Source: Dromaius novaehollandiae
Taxonomy: Eukaryota > Chordata > Aves > Casuariiformes > Dromaiidae
Assembly: GCF_036370855.1 (NCBI RefSeq)
Contig: NC_088117.1
Coordinates: 4,650,001 to 4,714,000, forward strand
Length of the DNA: 64,000 nucleotides
Direction: 5' to 3'
Under the pieces are notes generated by a model. It was given only the letters and a program-made list of their open reading frames with translations, ran no database searches and was not told where the DNA came from. The first letter of the stretch is position 1. Each line of letters starts with the position of its first letter. Made by a program: the position numbers and the translations under genes. Positions 24,281 to 37,100 of this stretch are shown piece after piece.

Positions 24281-27200
24281 CTGAGGATGAGAATGCTGGC
24301 GTGGACATGGCCCGGACAGGGCCCTTACCCTCCTGCTTGGGGGACCGAGGAAGAGAAGAGGCTGCAGGGGCTCAAGGCAGGTAGCGGCAGCTGCACGTCG
24401 AGCTGCCACCAGCGCGGAGCAGAGGCGCGGGCTGAGCAGTCAGTGCTGAGTCAGGACGTAGGCAGGGGAAGTGGCGCACGGCCTGGACGGGAGGGGAAGA
24501 CCCAACCACACGGCACTTCTCGCCCCTCTGGGTCTTTGGAGAAGAGTGAGCAGCAGTGGTGGGAGAAGGCCAAGGACGTGGCTTGGCCAGGCCTCAAGGG
24601 CGAAGGGCGCTGGCACAAACCCTCGCAGGCTCCTGCAGCCGCAGGCCGTGGAGGGGTGGAGGAGGGCAGGACAGACAGCTCTTCCTGCCAGCCTGGCGCG
24701 GAGCAGCAGGCAACACCGCAGTGATGGCACTCTGCCTCATCGGGGCAGCTGCCGATTTGGGAGCAATTTTCCGAATACAGCTGGGGCAGCTTCTCTGTAC
24801 TAGGGAGAAATATCTGTAGGCCAAATAAGGGACTTTTTTCGTCTTCCTTTCCTATACGGTGTCAGGTTGTGGATCTTTGGCAGGACCCACAGCTGACTGT
24901 GCAGCCTCCAGGAGGTGAAACCAGTCCAGCCGAAAGCAGAGGGACAAACGGCACACAACGGCCACGTAAATCAAAGCGCAAGCCGACCAGAAAGAGAACG
25001 CGAAGTCTAACAAGTTTATCCCTGGTAAATACTATACTGCAAATCTGACAGATTAAATGAAAAGGCAGAGGAGGAAGTGCCAGAAGTATTCGACTTACCA
25101 CAGAAAATAGTTCTAGACGGCTGTACAGCCCACGAACCAGGCTTTCAACACTCCTACGGTGGAATCAGCTCTGATAGTCATCACTGAACGAAGAGCTGGC
25201 TTCCATGAACTGCTGCAGCTCTAGAGCTGGGAGAAATTGGTTTAGTGAGTCATTGATTCATTGGAAAATGCACTTTCAGGCTGGCCAAGCTGGTTCATGA
25301 ATTTGGGTTGTATTTTGCTGAATGGTGGCGGCAAAACCACAAATGCTGAAAACTTTTGGAAATGCTGATACACTAAAGTTAGGCAGGATTAAGCAGTTAA
25401 TTAAGCAGTTAATAAGTTCTGAAGGGAACTGCTTTGATACATCCAAAAGGTTTTGGTTTCGAAGATGATGCCAAAAAACTGAGCTAGGTTCACAGAGTTG
25501 TTGGTGATAGAGACGCTATTCTTTGTTCACTAGCTAGATGATTAAGATACTAATGCAGATTGTAATAAATATAGATACGATTTCCTTCTGTGACTAATTC
25601 GGAGCACGTATTGTGCAATGTTCTCCCATCCTCAATAAATTATTCTCATGATCTTTCTTTCAATAAATTAATGGTTAAATAGTATTCACAAATCAGAATA
25701 GAATACCATAACTAGAATGAAAGAGTGAGAAAATATCTGATAATTATTTCCTGAAAATTGTAAGTTAAAATTCCCTGAGACTCACTTTTACTAGCTAAGT
25801 ATCTATTAGGTAACTCTGTGAATTCAGACGTTTATGGCCTGAACCCTGTAGTAGATCGATAACCAATTCAATACTAGTTGGATAAGGAGAGAGCTGTAAT
25901 TTTAATTTCATCCCAGCAGCAGCAATGGGCACTAGAGGGGTGTGACCTGTATGAACCATAAAACCATTCTGGAGCTAGCAGACACAGGCTGTAAAGAGCC
26001 ATCTAACAAAACACCAGAAGATTTCACCACCCACTGTTTTTGGCCAATGCAATGAGTCAGATCAAATGCCTATCTAGCCCACTATTCCATTTTCAGCCAT
26101 AGTCATTAAGCAGCAGATGCCTCAGCACAGAGTGTAAGAAACAGGCAAAATACAGTGATCAGCCACCTGAGTTGTCTGATTCCTTTTTGAGTCCAGTTAC
26201 GTGCTGTGACAATGAGATCTATAATTTAATGATGCAATGGACAAAAAAAATGTTCTTTTCATTTATTTAAAATATTTTAACATGCTTATTTGGCTGGGGT
26301 GCTCCTTAGACTTGTTATATAGAGAACTAGAATCATCCCCCGGCTTGCTGCCTCCATCGCATTCATTATTTCGTAGTGTTCTTTCATACCTCCTCTCTTA
26401 AAGAGAGGCCTCCTCTCTTAAAGAGAATACCTCCTCTCTTTTTAGAGAAGCCCAAAAGTTGTTGAATCCTCTGACTGTCCTTGTCTCCTCTAGCTGTTCC
26501 CCTACCAGTCCATCCAGCTCCGCGTGGGGTGAGACAACAGCAAGATGCCTTTTCAAATACATGACAGTTTTTGCCAAACAATTTTTGGAGGAAATAACTA
26601 AGAGCATCAGCCCTGTCACACAAGGCTTTTGCTGTAACCAGCCCTCGGCACAAGAGGGTCTCCCAGGCAACACAGGAGCTGTGAATGTTTGGTCACAAGA
26701 GATGGAAGTCAATGAGGAGCTTTAGCTTGATTGAAAGGACACCTAGCTCTGTGCCAGGAACAGTCTTCTACACTGAAAGTAGGAGGATTGAGCTGCAAGA
26801 GCACTGAGATCCTTTTTATTTGATGGCTGCTGACTTTGGAGGCCACTCTCCACTATCCACTTCGGAGGCTTTCACCTCTCTGTAGGCATCTCCAATTGGA
26901 CTTGTCTGCATGTACACCCATCACTTTGTAATCAACAGAGATAAATAGACATCTGTAGAAGAGTCTAACTTTTTTTTATGCATCTGCTTCAGGATGAGAT
27001 GATTCGTGCCCTGGAAGCACCTGTTTCTCTCCCCCAACTCAGATGCTGTCCACTTTTCGCTGGAGGACTCCGTCTCCAAGACACTAGGATGCCTGGACAG
27101 GCAGAGAGCCCAGGAGGACAGGAGCAGCCCCCCAGCTTTCCAGGTGCCGTGCTCACCCCTGGGGCGCCCGGGAGGCCTGTGGGAGGTTAGCACACGCAGC

Positions 27201-28700
27201 GCGGTGAAAGCACCCAGAAGTCTAAGAACGTGGGAAAGAACAGGGCAAATCAAAGGCAAGCTGTGCTTTCATAGGAGACCTGCAGGGCAGCCAGAGCCGG
27301 AGGGCAGTGTCCCTCAGGGAGCCCCCAAGCCGCCCCGGCAGCTGCAAATGAAACCCCGAAAGCCAAAGAAGGAGAAGGGCTTGTGCAGCTGTGTATCTGA
27401 CCCGGACCAAAAGGCGTAAAAGTGAGCAGCGTGAAAAAGGACGGTGTCACTGTGGGTTTCTGGGCGGAAGAGGCACCGGCACCAGGAAGGACTCTCTGCC
27501 TGTGCTGAGGGCGGACGGTGCTGCCCACCCTCGTGCGCCCTCTGCGCAACGAGCCGGTCGGGTGGGAAACACGCAGCCCTTTCCCGCTACTGCCCAGCAC
27601 AGGCAGCATGGCAAAGCCAGACTGGTCTCTCTTCGCTTTGAGATGTTTCAACTTCAAGTTTATCCAAGAGCAGGAAATCCCAAGGCAGCCAAACTTATAA
27701 AGAAAAAAGAAAAATGCAATGATATTTACTTTTTTTAAAAGCTGAAGCAGGTTTTAACGTTTGTTTTCGTTGCAGTTTCGGGCATAATGTCAGGTCAGTT
27801 TTTCTTCTGGTCTCTCTCTGTCTCCTCATCCCTACCGAAGCAGGCACAGTGAGAACGCGTTTCAGAATAGCTGACAGATTTCTAATGTGGTTTTGTATGG
27901 TTTCCTGAGAATCGGGGGACATTTGTTGTTTTGCAATTTTACAGAAAGCCACAAGTATGCTTAAGTGCTATAAAGACCTAATAAACAGGTAGGTGTTGTG
28001 AAAGGTTAGAGAGGGGCAAAAAATTGTAGCACTACGACGGTCTACTAGTCTTCTGGTCTCTCTTCAGTCTCGGCAAACCTGCTTTGAGGTTATTTGTAGC
28101 TGAACAGCACACACTGCACCAAAGGATTTCAACATACCGATGAGGCAGATGGTTATGAAGCTGCAAGAAAAATGCGGTTAGTTTTTACTAGCACCTGTGG
28201 CAAATTCCTCTCAGAGGTCCTCCCACAAGGCAGGGTATGTTGTACAAGACAGCGCTGAAAGGAGGAGGAGGGAGACTGTGTCATACGTTCCCCTGGGGCT
28301 CGCTATTTTATTTTTTTAAAAAAGCTTTAGATTTCTTTTCCTTTTTTTATTTTTTTTCACAGAGGAGAGAACATGCAGTGGAAACTATTACAGGGGCATC
28401 CTACGGAAGTGCCGGGAGGCCTCCGCCCGAGCGCCGCGTTCGTCCTGATCCCTGCCCCTCGCGGAGGCAGCGCAGAGGGCAACGGGAGATGCTCACACGG
28501 CCAAAGCGGTGGCGATGGCAGTCGAGAGGGGAAGGTGGTGCTTGTGACTCTGCTCCGTACCCTTCAACCAGACATTTACTGTCTCTGTGCTTGGGTTTTG
28601 ACCCAGATAAAGTGGAAATCCCCAGGAAGCTAGGAGGTTTGATAGGGGGTACCTGAGGTATTTCAGAGGTTCTCGTAGGAAGTGTTTTCCATGAAATTAC
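24281..28700. other. Intergenic, part 3: GC- and CpG-rich islets
   Basis: Three GC-rich patches with raised CpG lie at about 24.29-24.81, 27.02-27.64 and 28.40-28.56 kb. They carry overlapping open frames on both strands (up to 145 codons), typical of GC-rich DNA where stops are rare, and none has a recognisable domain. AT-rich sequence separates them. They may be regulatory islets or small non-coding exons; nothing here proves either. Confidence 0.45.
26389..26450. repeat. Three-copy self-complementary minisatellite
   Basis: CCTCCTCTCTTAAAGAGAGG, CCTCCTCTCTTAAAGAGAAT and ACCTCCTCTCTTTTTAGAGA follow each other, a unit of about 21 bp. Each unit contains the palindrome CTCTCTTAAAGAGAG or a decayed form of it, so each copy can fold on itself. 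Confidence 0.8.
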
Positions 28701-29693
28701 TGTATGAGAAGAAAAAATTAATATAAGAAGAAGGTTAGGAAAACATTTAAAGAAAGGCATGGTAATAAATAGCCCTTACTTTGTACTCGTCTCCATGCCA
28801 CATAAAGTACAAGCTACTAGGCTACTCCTCGAGAGCACCAATATCTGGCTATGGTTTTTTGCAGTTATACAAGCAAAAATACATGGATAGTCTTCTCCCA
28901 TAAGTGTTCCTCCAAGGGGAAAGCAAGAAAGTTAGCGAATGAATTATATTAGATGATTTACCTGCCAAACCATCTCTCTTCTTCCAACCACAGCACTACA
29001 CAATTGGTTTCCACTCTCTCCCAGTGGCCTTGAAAACATCATCACCCTGAGGAGCAGACTGTTCCGAGCTGAGGTTTGTACACCTCAGTCTACAAAAATA
29101 AGCTGGAGTTCTTACAGAGGAAGGCACTTCTATGTAATTTCTGACATATCCCTTTTTTGATTCGTGGGTAAGAAGCATTAAAACAGCGTGATGTCTTTTA
29201 CTCCTTAAAACACATGAAGCAGCTCTTGAAAGGAGAAAGACATGAAAAATAATCCTGTGATTCTTACAAGGACTATTTATCCTTCAACTCAATAAATTAG
29301 AAGTAGTACCAGTGCCAATTATTGCTGTACACCCAGCTAGAACTAATGTAAGCAGTGAAATAATATCTGTCAGATGTGAAAACTGTCCAGAATTATGAGA
29401 TTTAGACAATCGCTCTAGGTTTCCTGTTTTTCAAAGTCCATCTTGATAAGATTTGGACTAGTTTTCAGAGGTGCTGAGTACCTACAGTCCCAGCGGCAGT
29501 GGGAGGGCTGGGCCTGCAGCTGTGTGTCTCTGGAGCAGGGAAGCCTCCGAACCTCTCCCGTTGGCCACCCAGGAATGGAGGACCCAAAGGCGCAGGGAAC
29601 TTCACACTGTGGTCATGCTGGTTGATATGGGAGGCCTTTCTGTCTGTGTAGGCTTAAGTCTGTCAACAGTTTCACATCCAGCATGCTGTAAAC

Positions 29694-29697
<4 letters not shown>

Positions 29698-29731
<34 letters not shown>
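29698..29731. repeat. A34 homopolymer tract
   Basis: Thirty-four A on the plus strand. I looked upstream for a retrogene body and found no recognisable coding or SINE sequence. Confidence 0.95.
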
Positions 29732-29733
<2 letters not shown>

Positions 29734-32700
29734 AAAGAGTCCATCAGGGAATTTTAAGAGGGCAATGCCAAGACTCTGTAGTCATGGATGTTTGTGCAAA
29801 CATGTAGTTCAAGGGACATCTGTAGTGACTCCAGAAAAACACGCTGGGGAGTTGTGATAATTTCTAGCTGAAAATTTTCCTTCCTGGTACAGTCCACCTG
29901 GCAGCTCACCTGCGGGGAGGCAAAGAGAGCAATGGCTCCGGGGCCATCGTGCCAGCTCTCAGCGCGGTGGAGACATGGCCCTTGTGCTAGAGCTGGGGCG
30001 GGGGGAATTTACTTTGTAGAATGTTTGCTTTCTGTGCTTTTATTTTTTTTTCCAGGAAGAGATAGCTGAATCTCAGAACTGATGCACTCCAAAATCTTAA
30101 ATGCTGGCACTGCTTATTAGCTGCTCGCTCAGTGGAGAATATCCTTCCTTATATAGGCCTTTTTAGAAACTAGGTCAGAAGATTTATGTGAGTACAGGCT
30201 GCTAAAATCCTCTCTGACAGCCTGCCTGCCTTTATTATTTTCTTGCCTTGCCCATTACAGAAGCCATCGTACCAGCGTCTGCGCTGATTTCTCCTGGGGT
30301 GAGCTGGGATGACCACAGCAGATACCTTCATCTCCTGCCACTGTGAACACCCTCCAGCCAGCGCTCATCCTCGTGGCCTGTTCAGCAGGTCTGACCCCCC
30401 GCAGCAGTTGTCTCCCCAGAAAGGAGATGCTGTTTTTCAAAGAAACATGGTAGTGCCACAACAGCCTGGGCCTTCAGTTGATTTATCAGTGGATGAACAT
30501 CTAAACGCCAGATGCTCTCGGGTGCTAAAGGCTGATGTACTCCAGATATGGTGCCTTTGCAGCAAGTACTGCGCTGAGAGGAGGGTTAATGTCCAGCCAG
30601 GGTGTTATGTGCTCATCCAATGCACCCCCTAAAAGCCCATCATCTCAAGCGGAGTTTCTAGGAAACAGTCCACTGCAAATAATAGCACTAATAACAACAG
30701 AAGCCTTCTGTGAAGTGTTTGCACTGAAACATAAAACCACACAGAATAGTCTTGCTTTTAGACACTCCTGTGAACTCAGAATGCACTGACGATCGTTTGT
30801 GCTGATGGGATATTTCTTGCTGTGTTGTTTGCGGGAGATGGTATCTTTCTGTGATATACATATGTCTACATACATATATCTATACCCACACATATTCATA
30901 CAATAGAAGTTAAGATTTAAAAACAATCATTATACACCCACTTGTCTGAAATAAAACAGATTTCCAAGCAGTAATTGCACAGACTATTATTATCATACGT
31001 TCAGTTTATATACATGCTTAATCTGATTCTTCATCCATATGAGCATGCCTACTAACCTCAGAACTAAAACTGACATAAAATGAAACTCTCGTTACAGGTT
31101 TTTAAATCTCTAGATGGTCACTTAACAACGTGCTCTTATTTCCAGAAGTATTAAGTGCACAACAGCCCCCCCCCCCCCCAAACGTGCTGTGCCTCCAGCA
31201 CTTTGGAAGTCTCATCGCTGGGGTGGATGCGAAGTCCTCACAACAGGCTCTGACTCCATTGATGAGCACGTGGCCGCCATGGACAGTAATGCAGCTGAGG
31301 TTTCTCTGGCCAGCAACGTATGCAAAGCTCGGTTCTCGTGGCTGAAGAAAGCCTGAAGTCCCACCAGTCTGATCTTCAGGAAGAACCAAAGGTGCTTGCC
31401 AGCCGTGCTTAACCTCTCTGTTGTTCCTGCTCTAGCTCCGCAGGCTAATCAGTCAAGTGTACAGGGAAGTAAACCCAATTTATCCATTTTGAATTTGGGC
31501 ACTGATCGTTCAGCCTAGACCAACAGGGAGCTGAACATACCCATGTTTTGGTCTTTTGCTACATGCTAATGCCAGATAGTCCATGTGTTGTAGCAGCCTT
31601 TGTTACCTTTGTGATAAAGCTGATGGGCTAGCCTCATTTTTAAATCCTCTCATTTAAATGAAAAGACAAGCTCTTTTCTCAGATACACCAAGTGTCTCAA
31701 TTTTTCCAGTACTGTAAAGATCCCTGGTTATCTGCATATGTAACATTATCAGGTGATGTTTATTCAGTGGTCAACTAACAGGGAAAAGGAAACAGTTTTC
31801 TCTAGAACTGAGTGTGTTGCAAAGCCTCCCAAATCGGTGCTTTATTGACACGGAAAGGCTGATGAGAATTGCCAAACAGTAGCAAGAAGACAAGCTCTAA
31901 AGACACAGGCAGTTAAATCCCTCCCTGGGAGAAGCAAAACTTTCCAGCTAGGAATATTAAACACCGTAAGTACGTGATTACTGGTCCCTTTGGCTTGATT
32001 CTTGTTCCTCATCTGCTCGGGCCTGAGGCAAATAAAGCAAGTTCTGGTCTGGGACAAATCCATCCCAGGACAGAGACACCTGTTTGTTTTTCCTCCTTCT
32101 TTTCTTTTCCTGTAATGCAGTTTAAAGCATATTGATTAGTGTGAATGAACTGGTCGCTAAACAAATCAGAGAAGCCGTATTCATAAATGCATTGTAGCAC
32201 TGATAAAAGCTACAACAGTAATGATGATAACCATGTCCTCTTATCACACGCTAACAGAGGAGCAGAAGGGAGGCTCCATCAAAACATGACAGTTTTAGAG
32301 CACTGGTGATTTCTTCTTGCCGTTGTGAGGGGCTGGGACTCGGCAGTCACAAGCAGCTACTGGCAGCTCACGAGGGCTGATGCTGAGCTCCTGTACCAAG
32401 GCAAGAGGTACCAGAGCTCAGTGGTTTCTGAGGTTTCTGCTAAGGTGGGAGCACTTTGTGGTCTTTGTACCAGCGCTGCTCAGCTGAACACCTCCCAGCA
32501 CTGCAACGCACACACGCATGCACTCGTAGAACAAATACGTGCTAGTACAGATGTACATTTGTGGACAAATATGTACACAATCATGCATCGTGGCTATATA
32601 TGCATAAATATTATACACACGGATATATTCACTCAGGCTGGCAGGGTCCAGGACGTTCCCCGGCCCGGGCAAGGCATCACCAAAGAGCCAAACAAAACCA

Positions 32701-33342
32701 CAACAGCCCACAGGAGTGAGTGAGCATCAAACAGGAAAGAAAACAAGGTTGAGGTGCCCACACCCACTGGCACCACTGCATGTAGGGACTCTGGAGTGAC
32801 CAGAGATGCGTCACCAAAGTTGGCTGTTACGTGCTCCGGCACCAGGGGTTTTACCAGGGGAGTTTCCCGTCTGAATTGCTGCAGTATTCTGACAGTCTGA
32901 CGGCAGTCGTAAGGCAGGACAGCTAACGGGCACGCGTATACACACATGCACACACTTACACTTGTTTATGTGTAATCTATCATCGTATATGTGTAACCTA
33001 TGTATGCAAGCTATGCATACAGCACCTTTGGTCCCACTCTCCGTTAAAGCCAGCCTCTCCTGCTACTGCCTGGATGCAGCACCACATCAAAGAGCTGCTG
33101 CTGACTCCACGGCCACCCGGGCTTATTTTGGAGACTGGGGAGAGACACAGGGCTTAGAAACAAGCTTTTGTTCAGTGACACTGACTTTCTGGCAGCTGAG
33201 AGCCTTTAGCATGTTTCAGTGAGACGAGTTCTCAGCACTGGCTGGTGCTTTGGCTCTTGGAAAGGCTTTGGAAAGCAAAAGGTTCAAGCTGCCCAGATGC
33301 AATCATGTGTGAAATAAGGGTACTCTCCCAGTATGTTCCCAC

Positions 33343-33345
<3 letters not shown>

Positions 33346-33377
<32 letters not shown>

Positions 33378-33391
33378 ATACATATATACAA

Positions 33392-33455
<64 letters not shown>

Positions 33456-33584
33456 ATCTACACACACACACACACACACACCCCCACAAAAAACTTTTTA
33501 TATATGTGTATGTGTGCATGTGTGTGCATGTGTGTGGGGGTGTGTGTGTATATTAAAAAAAAAAATCTACACACACACACTCAC
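33346..33584. repeat. Compound microsatellite (CA, CT, TA, TG)
   Basis: In order: a CA run (33346-33375), a CT run (about 33392-33425), a TA run (about 33425-33447), a second CA run (about 33460-33480), TG-rich units with GCATG interruptions (about 33505-33550) and a short third CA run (about 33568-33580). Likely highly polymorphic in length. Confidence 0.9.
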
Positions 33585-33732
33585 AGACAAATATAGCTAT
33601 CATCATTTCCATTGCTGGAATATATTCAAACACAGGGTTCAGATGTGACTACTGGCTTCTGGGCTGACTGGAGACTGCCCCCCCACCCCCACCCCAACCT
33701 GCCTCCTGCGTTATTTGTTCTGGTCAACTTCC

Positions 33733-33736
<4 letters not shown>

Positions 33737-33763
<27 letters not shown>
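33737..33763. repeat. A27 homopolymer tract
   Basis: Twenty-seven A on the plus strand, about 150 bases right of the compound microsatellite. Confidence 0.9.
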
Positions 33764-33765
<2 letters not shown>

Positions 33766-34100
33766 GAAACATAAAAAGACCTTTGCAACTGCCTGAGGCA
33801 TGGAGCTTGTACGTAAAGCACATATTGAAATTGAGATCTCAAGAGTCTGAGCTTATATTTAACAATTATTTCCTAGGGAAAAGTCAAATGGTTTGGTGTA
33901 TACATATATCAAAATATGATCATTCCCCCTCCATTCCCCCCCCCCCCCCCAAACCATAGTTTGGTTCACTCAGTTACACTTCTTGACTCCATGGGCTAGA
34001 AACCTCTCTGTTCAGGCTACTTGAAAATTTCCCTTTGGAACAGTTTTCTAGGGAAAATAGTGTTTTTTTTTCCCCCCCCCAGGTAGCATCTCATTTGCAT

Positions 34101-37100
34101 GGAAACCTACAACATTTTGTTAATCAAAACATATCAACTCTTTTTGCCTGCAGTCTTTACAATGGGCTTGATGAAAGACTAGAAACTACCTGCAAAACCA
34201 GACTTGACTAGTTCTGCTCTCTAGTGACACAGCCAGGCATTTCTCTTCCATTTGGGCAGGAAACGGTCTTTTTCCCCATCGCTCCTGCTCGCCCACTGCC
34301 AAGTGCAGAAGCAGCCGGACAAGCCATGAGTAAAGTAAAAGTAAAGCGTCAGGGGAAGGGCGGGGAGGAAACCAGCACTTTCGGTCTTGAAAGTAGTTTC
34401 AGTTTAAGCAGTGGACAGAGTTGCAGGTTAGCTCTTGTTTTCAACCCCTTCTGAACAACCGGAAAGCAGGGTGATGCCTTAGGCAAGCGGAGCCGCAGAG
34501 GTGCTGGTGAAGGGAATCATCCGTACCGAAACCATCCTCGTGTGCTTTTCTTTCCCTAATCTGTCTGTCGGTTTTGCTCTCTTTCTCTCTTTTCTCTTTG
34601 CAGCATATAATTTACAGTAAAAACACAGGAAGCTGAATGATTTCCTCTGAGGAAAGTACCTGACAAAGAGGTGAACGAGTAATATTGGTAAGTAAATTCA
34701 GCAGGCCGGTTGACTTCATCGCTACTCCCATATCCTCCACGGTTTCAGGCCGAGACACGATCGCGCGGCACCGGGGCCTTTGATGTGGGCACATCGGTGC
34801 GCGGCCGGCGGCAGGGATGCTGGCTGGGATTTTTCCTGCACCACTCCAAGACATAGCCATGGCTGCTGTTTCAAACCAGCCCCTCGATCACCCTCCCCAG
34901 CCCTCCAAGAAGCCGAGTGAGGGGACCGAAACCTCAGCCGTAAGGAAAGCGACTTCAGCAGCCTAAATTGCAAGGCTGCTTTGAAGACCGCAACGCAAAG
35001 TATTGCAATTTCAGAGGTCCTGAAGAGGGACTTTCACCCTAAAAAAAAAAACTTATCCAGAGTTATCACCTAAAAGGGCACAAGTGAGTAACTCGTCAGA
35101 TGGCATCTCAGCGAGACCATGACTTCCCCACACTTTAAAAGTGACTAAAAGTGAGGTGGGTTTTTGAGTATGCATGCGTCTAAATGTAGGAGTGGAAGGG
35201 ATGAAAGCTAAACAGAGATTTCCTACTTCAGTAGAATATCAACTTCTTTGCTTAACTATAGTGCGATAACGTCCCCTTTCTGTCTGTCTTCTCCAGCTCC
35301 CACTACCTCCACAAAACCGTCCTTTCACTGGATGTGTTGCAACACTTCCAGGTGATTATGTTTTCCTGCTCCATCCTCCACTTGGGATATCATGTCTTCT
35401 GCAAAATAAAGTAGGGCTGATTCCTATTGCAAAAGGCGCATGAGTCAACACAAGCCCAGCTGGCGAATCCTCCTCAACGCCACGGACATTGCCCCCGGGG
35501 CTGCTAGGCAAGGGAAAACCTCTGCACCTTACAACCATCAGGGCTGCTGCTCCCTGGTTGCTCAAGCTGGAGCCAGGAGCAGGCTGCAAGCACAGAGGAC
35601 AACCCAGAATACCAAAGCTGTTCTAACATCAAGTGGTTTTTTTTTGTTGTTTGTTTGTTTTTTTCCTGAGAATTGTCCTTACCTCTCAGCTAAACCAGCT
35701 TCTTCTTCACCACAGAAAGGTCATGTTATTCTCTAGATTGAAGGTCTGATTGTGTTTTTGTTTGACAGTGAGGCTGTCAGCCTTCCAAGAACAACGATCG
35801 TATGCTCAGCTCTTGCTGATATTTGCTCGCAGCCACACCTTGTTTATCAGGACAAACATATGTTGTACCCACACAAAGCTGCTGCTATGGCACCTAAGGC
35901 TCAGATTTCTTTACCTGATGAGGCCGATGGGGAAATACCCAAGAAGAATGCATATGAACAGAGACAAGAGTCAAGAGGGTTTCTGAGCAGACTTTTTCAA
36001 AGAAAATGCTAAGGATATCCTGAACAGGGGATATCCCCACCTGAAGAACTAGAGCTGCTGAAGGGTTTGTTTCTTCTTCTTCTTTTTTTTTTTTTTAAAT
36101 ATACAGGTTTTTTTTCCTCCACTTCCCATAAAATACTTTTTATAATTTTTCTTCACTTAATTCAGTGGTGATGTGATAGTGCATGGAAGCTCTAATACAC
36201 ATAACATTATATGCCTGTGTCTCAAATCTGCTCTTGGCTTCCAGTCTGTCTGTAGCTGCTGCCCAAGGGCAGGGAACCAGGAGCAACCAGCCACCCATCT
36301 GTCTGGGCCCTCCTGTCTCTGCTCCGGAGGCTCATGTCACCTTGCCCAAGCCCCTTGGAAGCAGACTTTCGAAGTAGGACCTAAACTTAGCATCTGATAA
36401 CTTTGACATGCAAGTGCTGCAGCATCAGCCAAAAGGGTCATAGCCGCGTGCACCTGCTGCGGCGGTTCCACCCTGCTTTCACAACTCGGGGAGGAGCAAG
36501 GGCACAGGAACGTACAAAATGGCTGTGAATGCTACAAGACATTCTCTGGAGCCATCCTAGTCCTAAGCAATTTTTACAGAACATCTTGGGATGCCAAAGG
36601 GCCTGGGCAGTCAGGACTTGCCAACGAGAGCTTGTAGGGAGGCATCGCCATCAGCTGAGGTTTCATAGCTGAGAGCATTTCTCTGATGGGAAGGTCTTCA
36701 ACCTTATCTTTCAAAGAACATAAATTCTTCCAGAGTTTGCCCAGAGATAGTGCCATTTTGGGGCCTACAGTCCTTCCTTAGTGAGACGTCGAATATGGGA
36801 CATAAATGACCATCTCCAAAAGATTCAAAGAAAGATGCATCAAGATCCACAAGATGCACTAGCCCTCAAGGGTTATGAGAATGATATTTTCCTAGCAGCA
36901 CACCTGGGCCTTCCTCCAGCCACTTGCCGGATGGAGAATCACACTGCTGTTTACTGGTAACACAAATATTTGTATTCAGCTTTCGTTGCTACTAATCGAT
37001 GTCTGATAACAAAGGTTCATGAAGTTAAGGACAAAGGACACCTAAAAAAAAAAAGAAAAAGAGAAAAGTACTGCTCTGCCAGAGTCTAACAACCCTCAGA

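Larger units (their letters stand above)
28701..34100. other. Intergenic, part 4: microsatellite-rich
   Basis: No supported gene. Contains A34 at 29698-29731, a TA/CA tract near 30855-30900, C14 at 31166-31179, a large compound microsatellite at 33346-33584, A27 at 33737-33763 and a C tract near 33938. Open frames here are created largely by the simple repeats. Confidence 0.6.

Noticed and set aside
24287-24803. Overlapping frames of 87-145 codons on both strands
   Set aside because: GC-rich DNA is poor in stop codons; the peptides are low-complexity and overlap in several frames with no family resemblance.
29471-29731. Possible retroposed sequence ending in A34
   Set aside because: No gene or SINE body is recognisable to the left of the tract and I could not find flanking target-site duplications.
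33245-33596. Frames of 87-103 codons reading HTHTHTHT and SLSLSLSL
   Set aside because: Direct translation of CA, CT and TA microsatellites.
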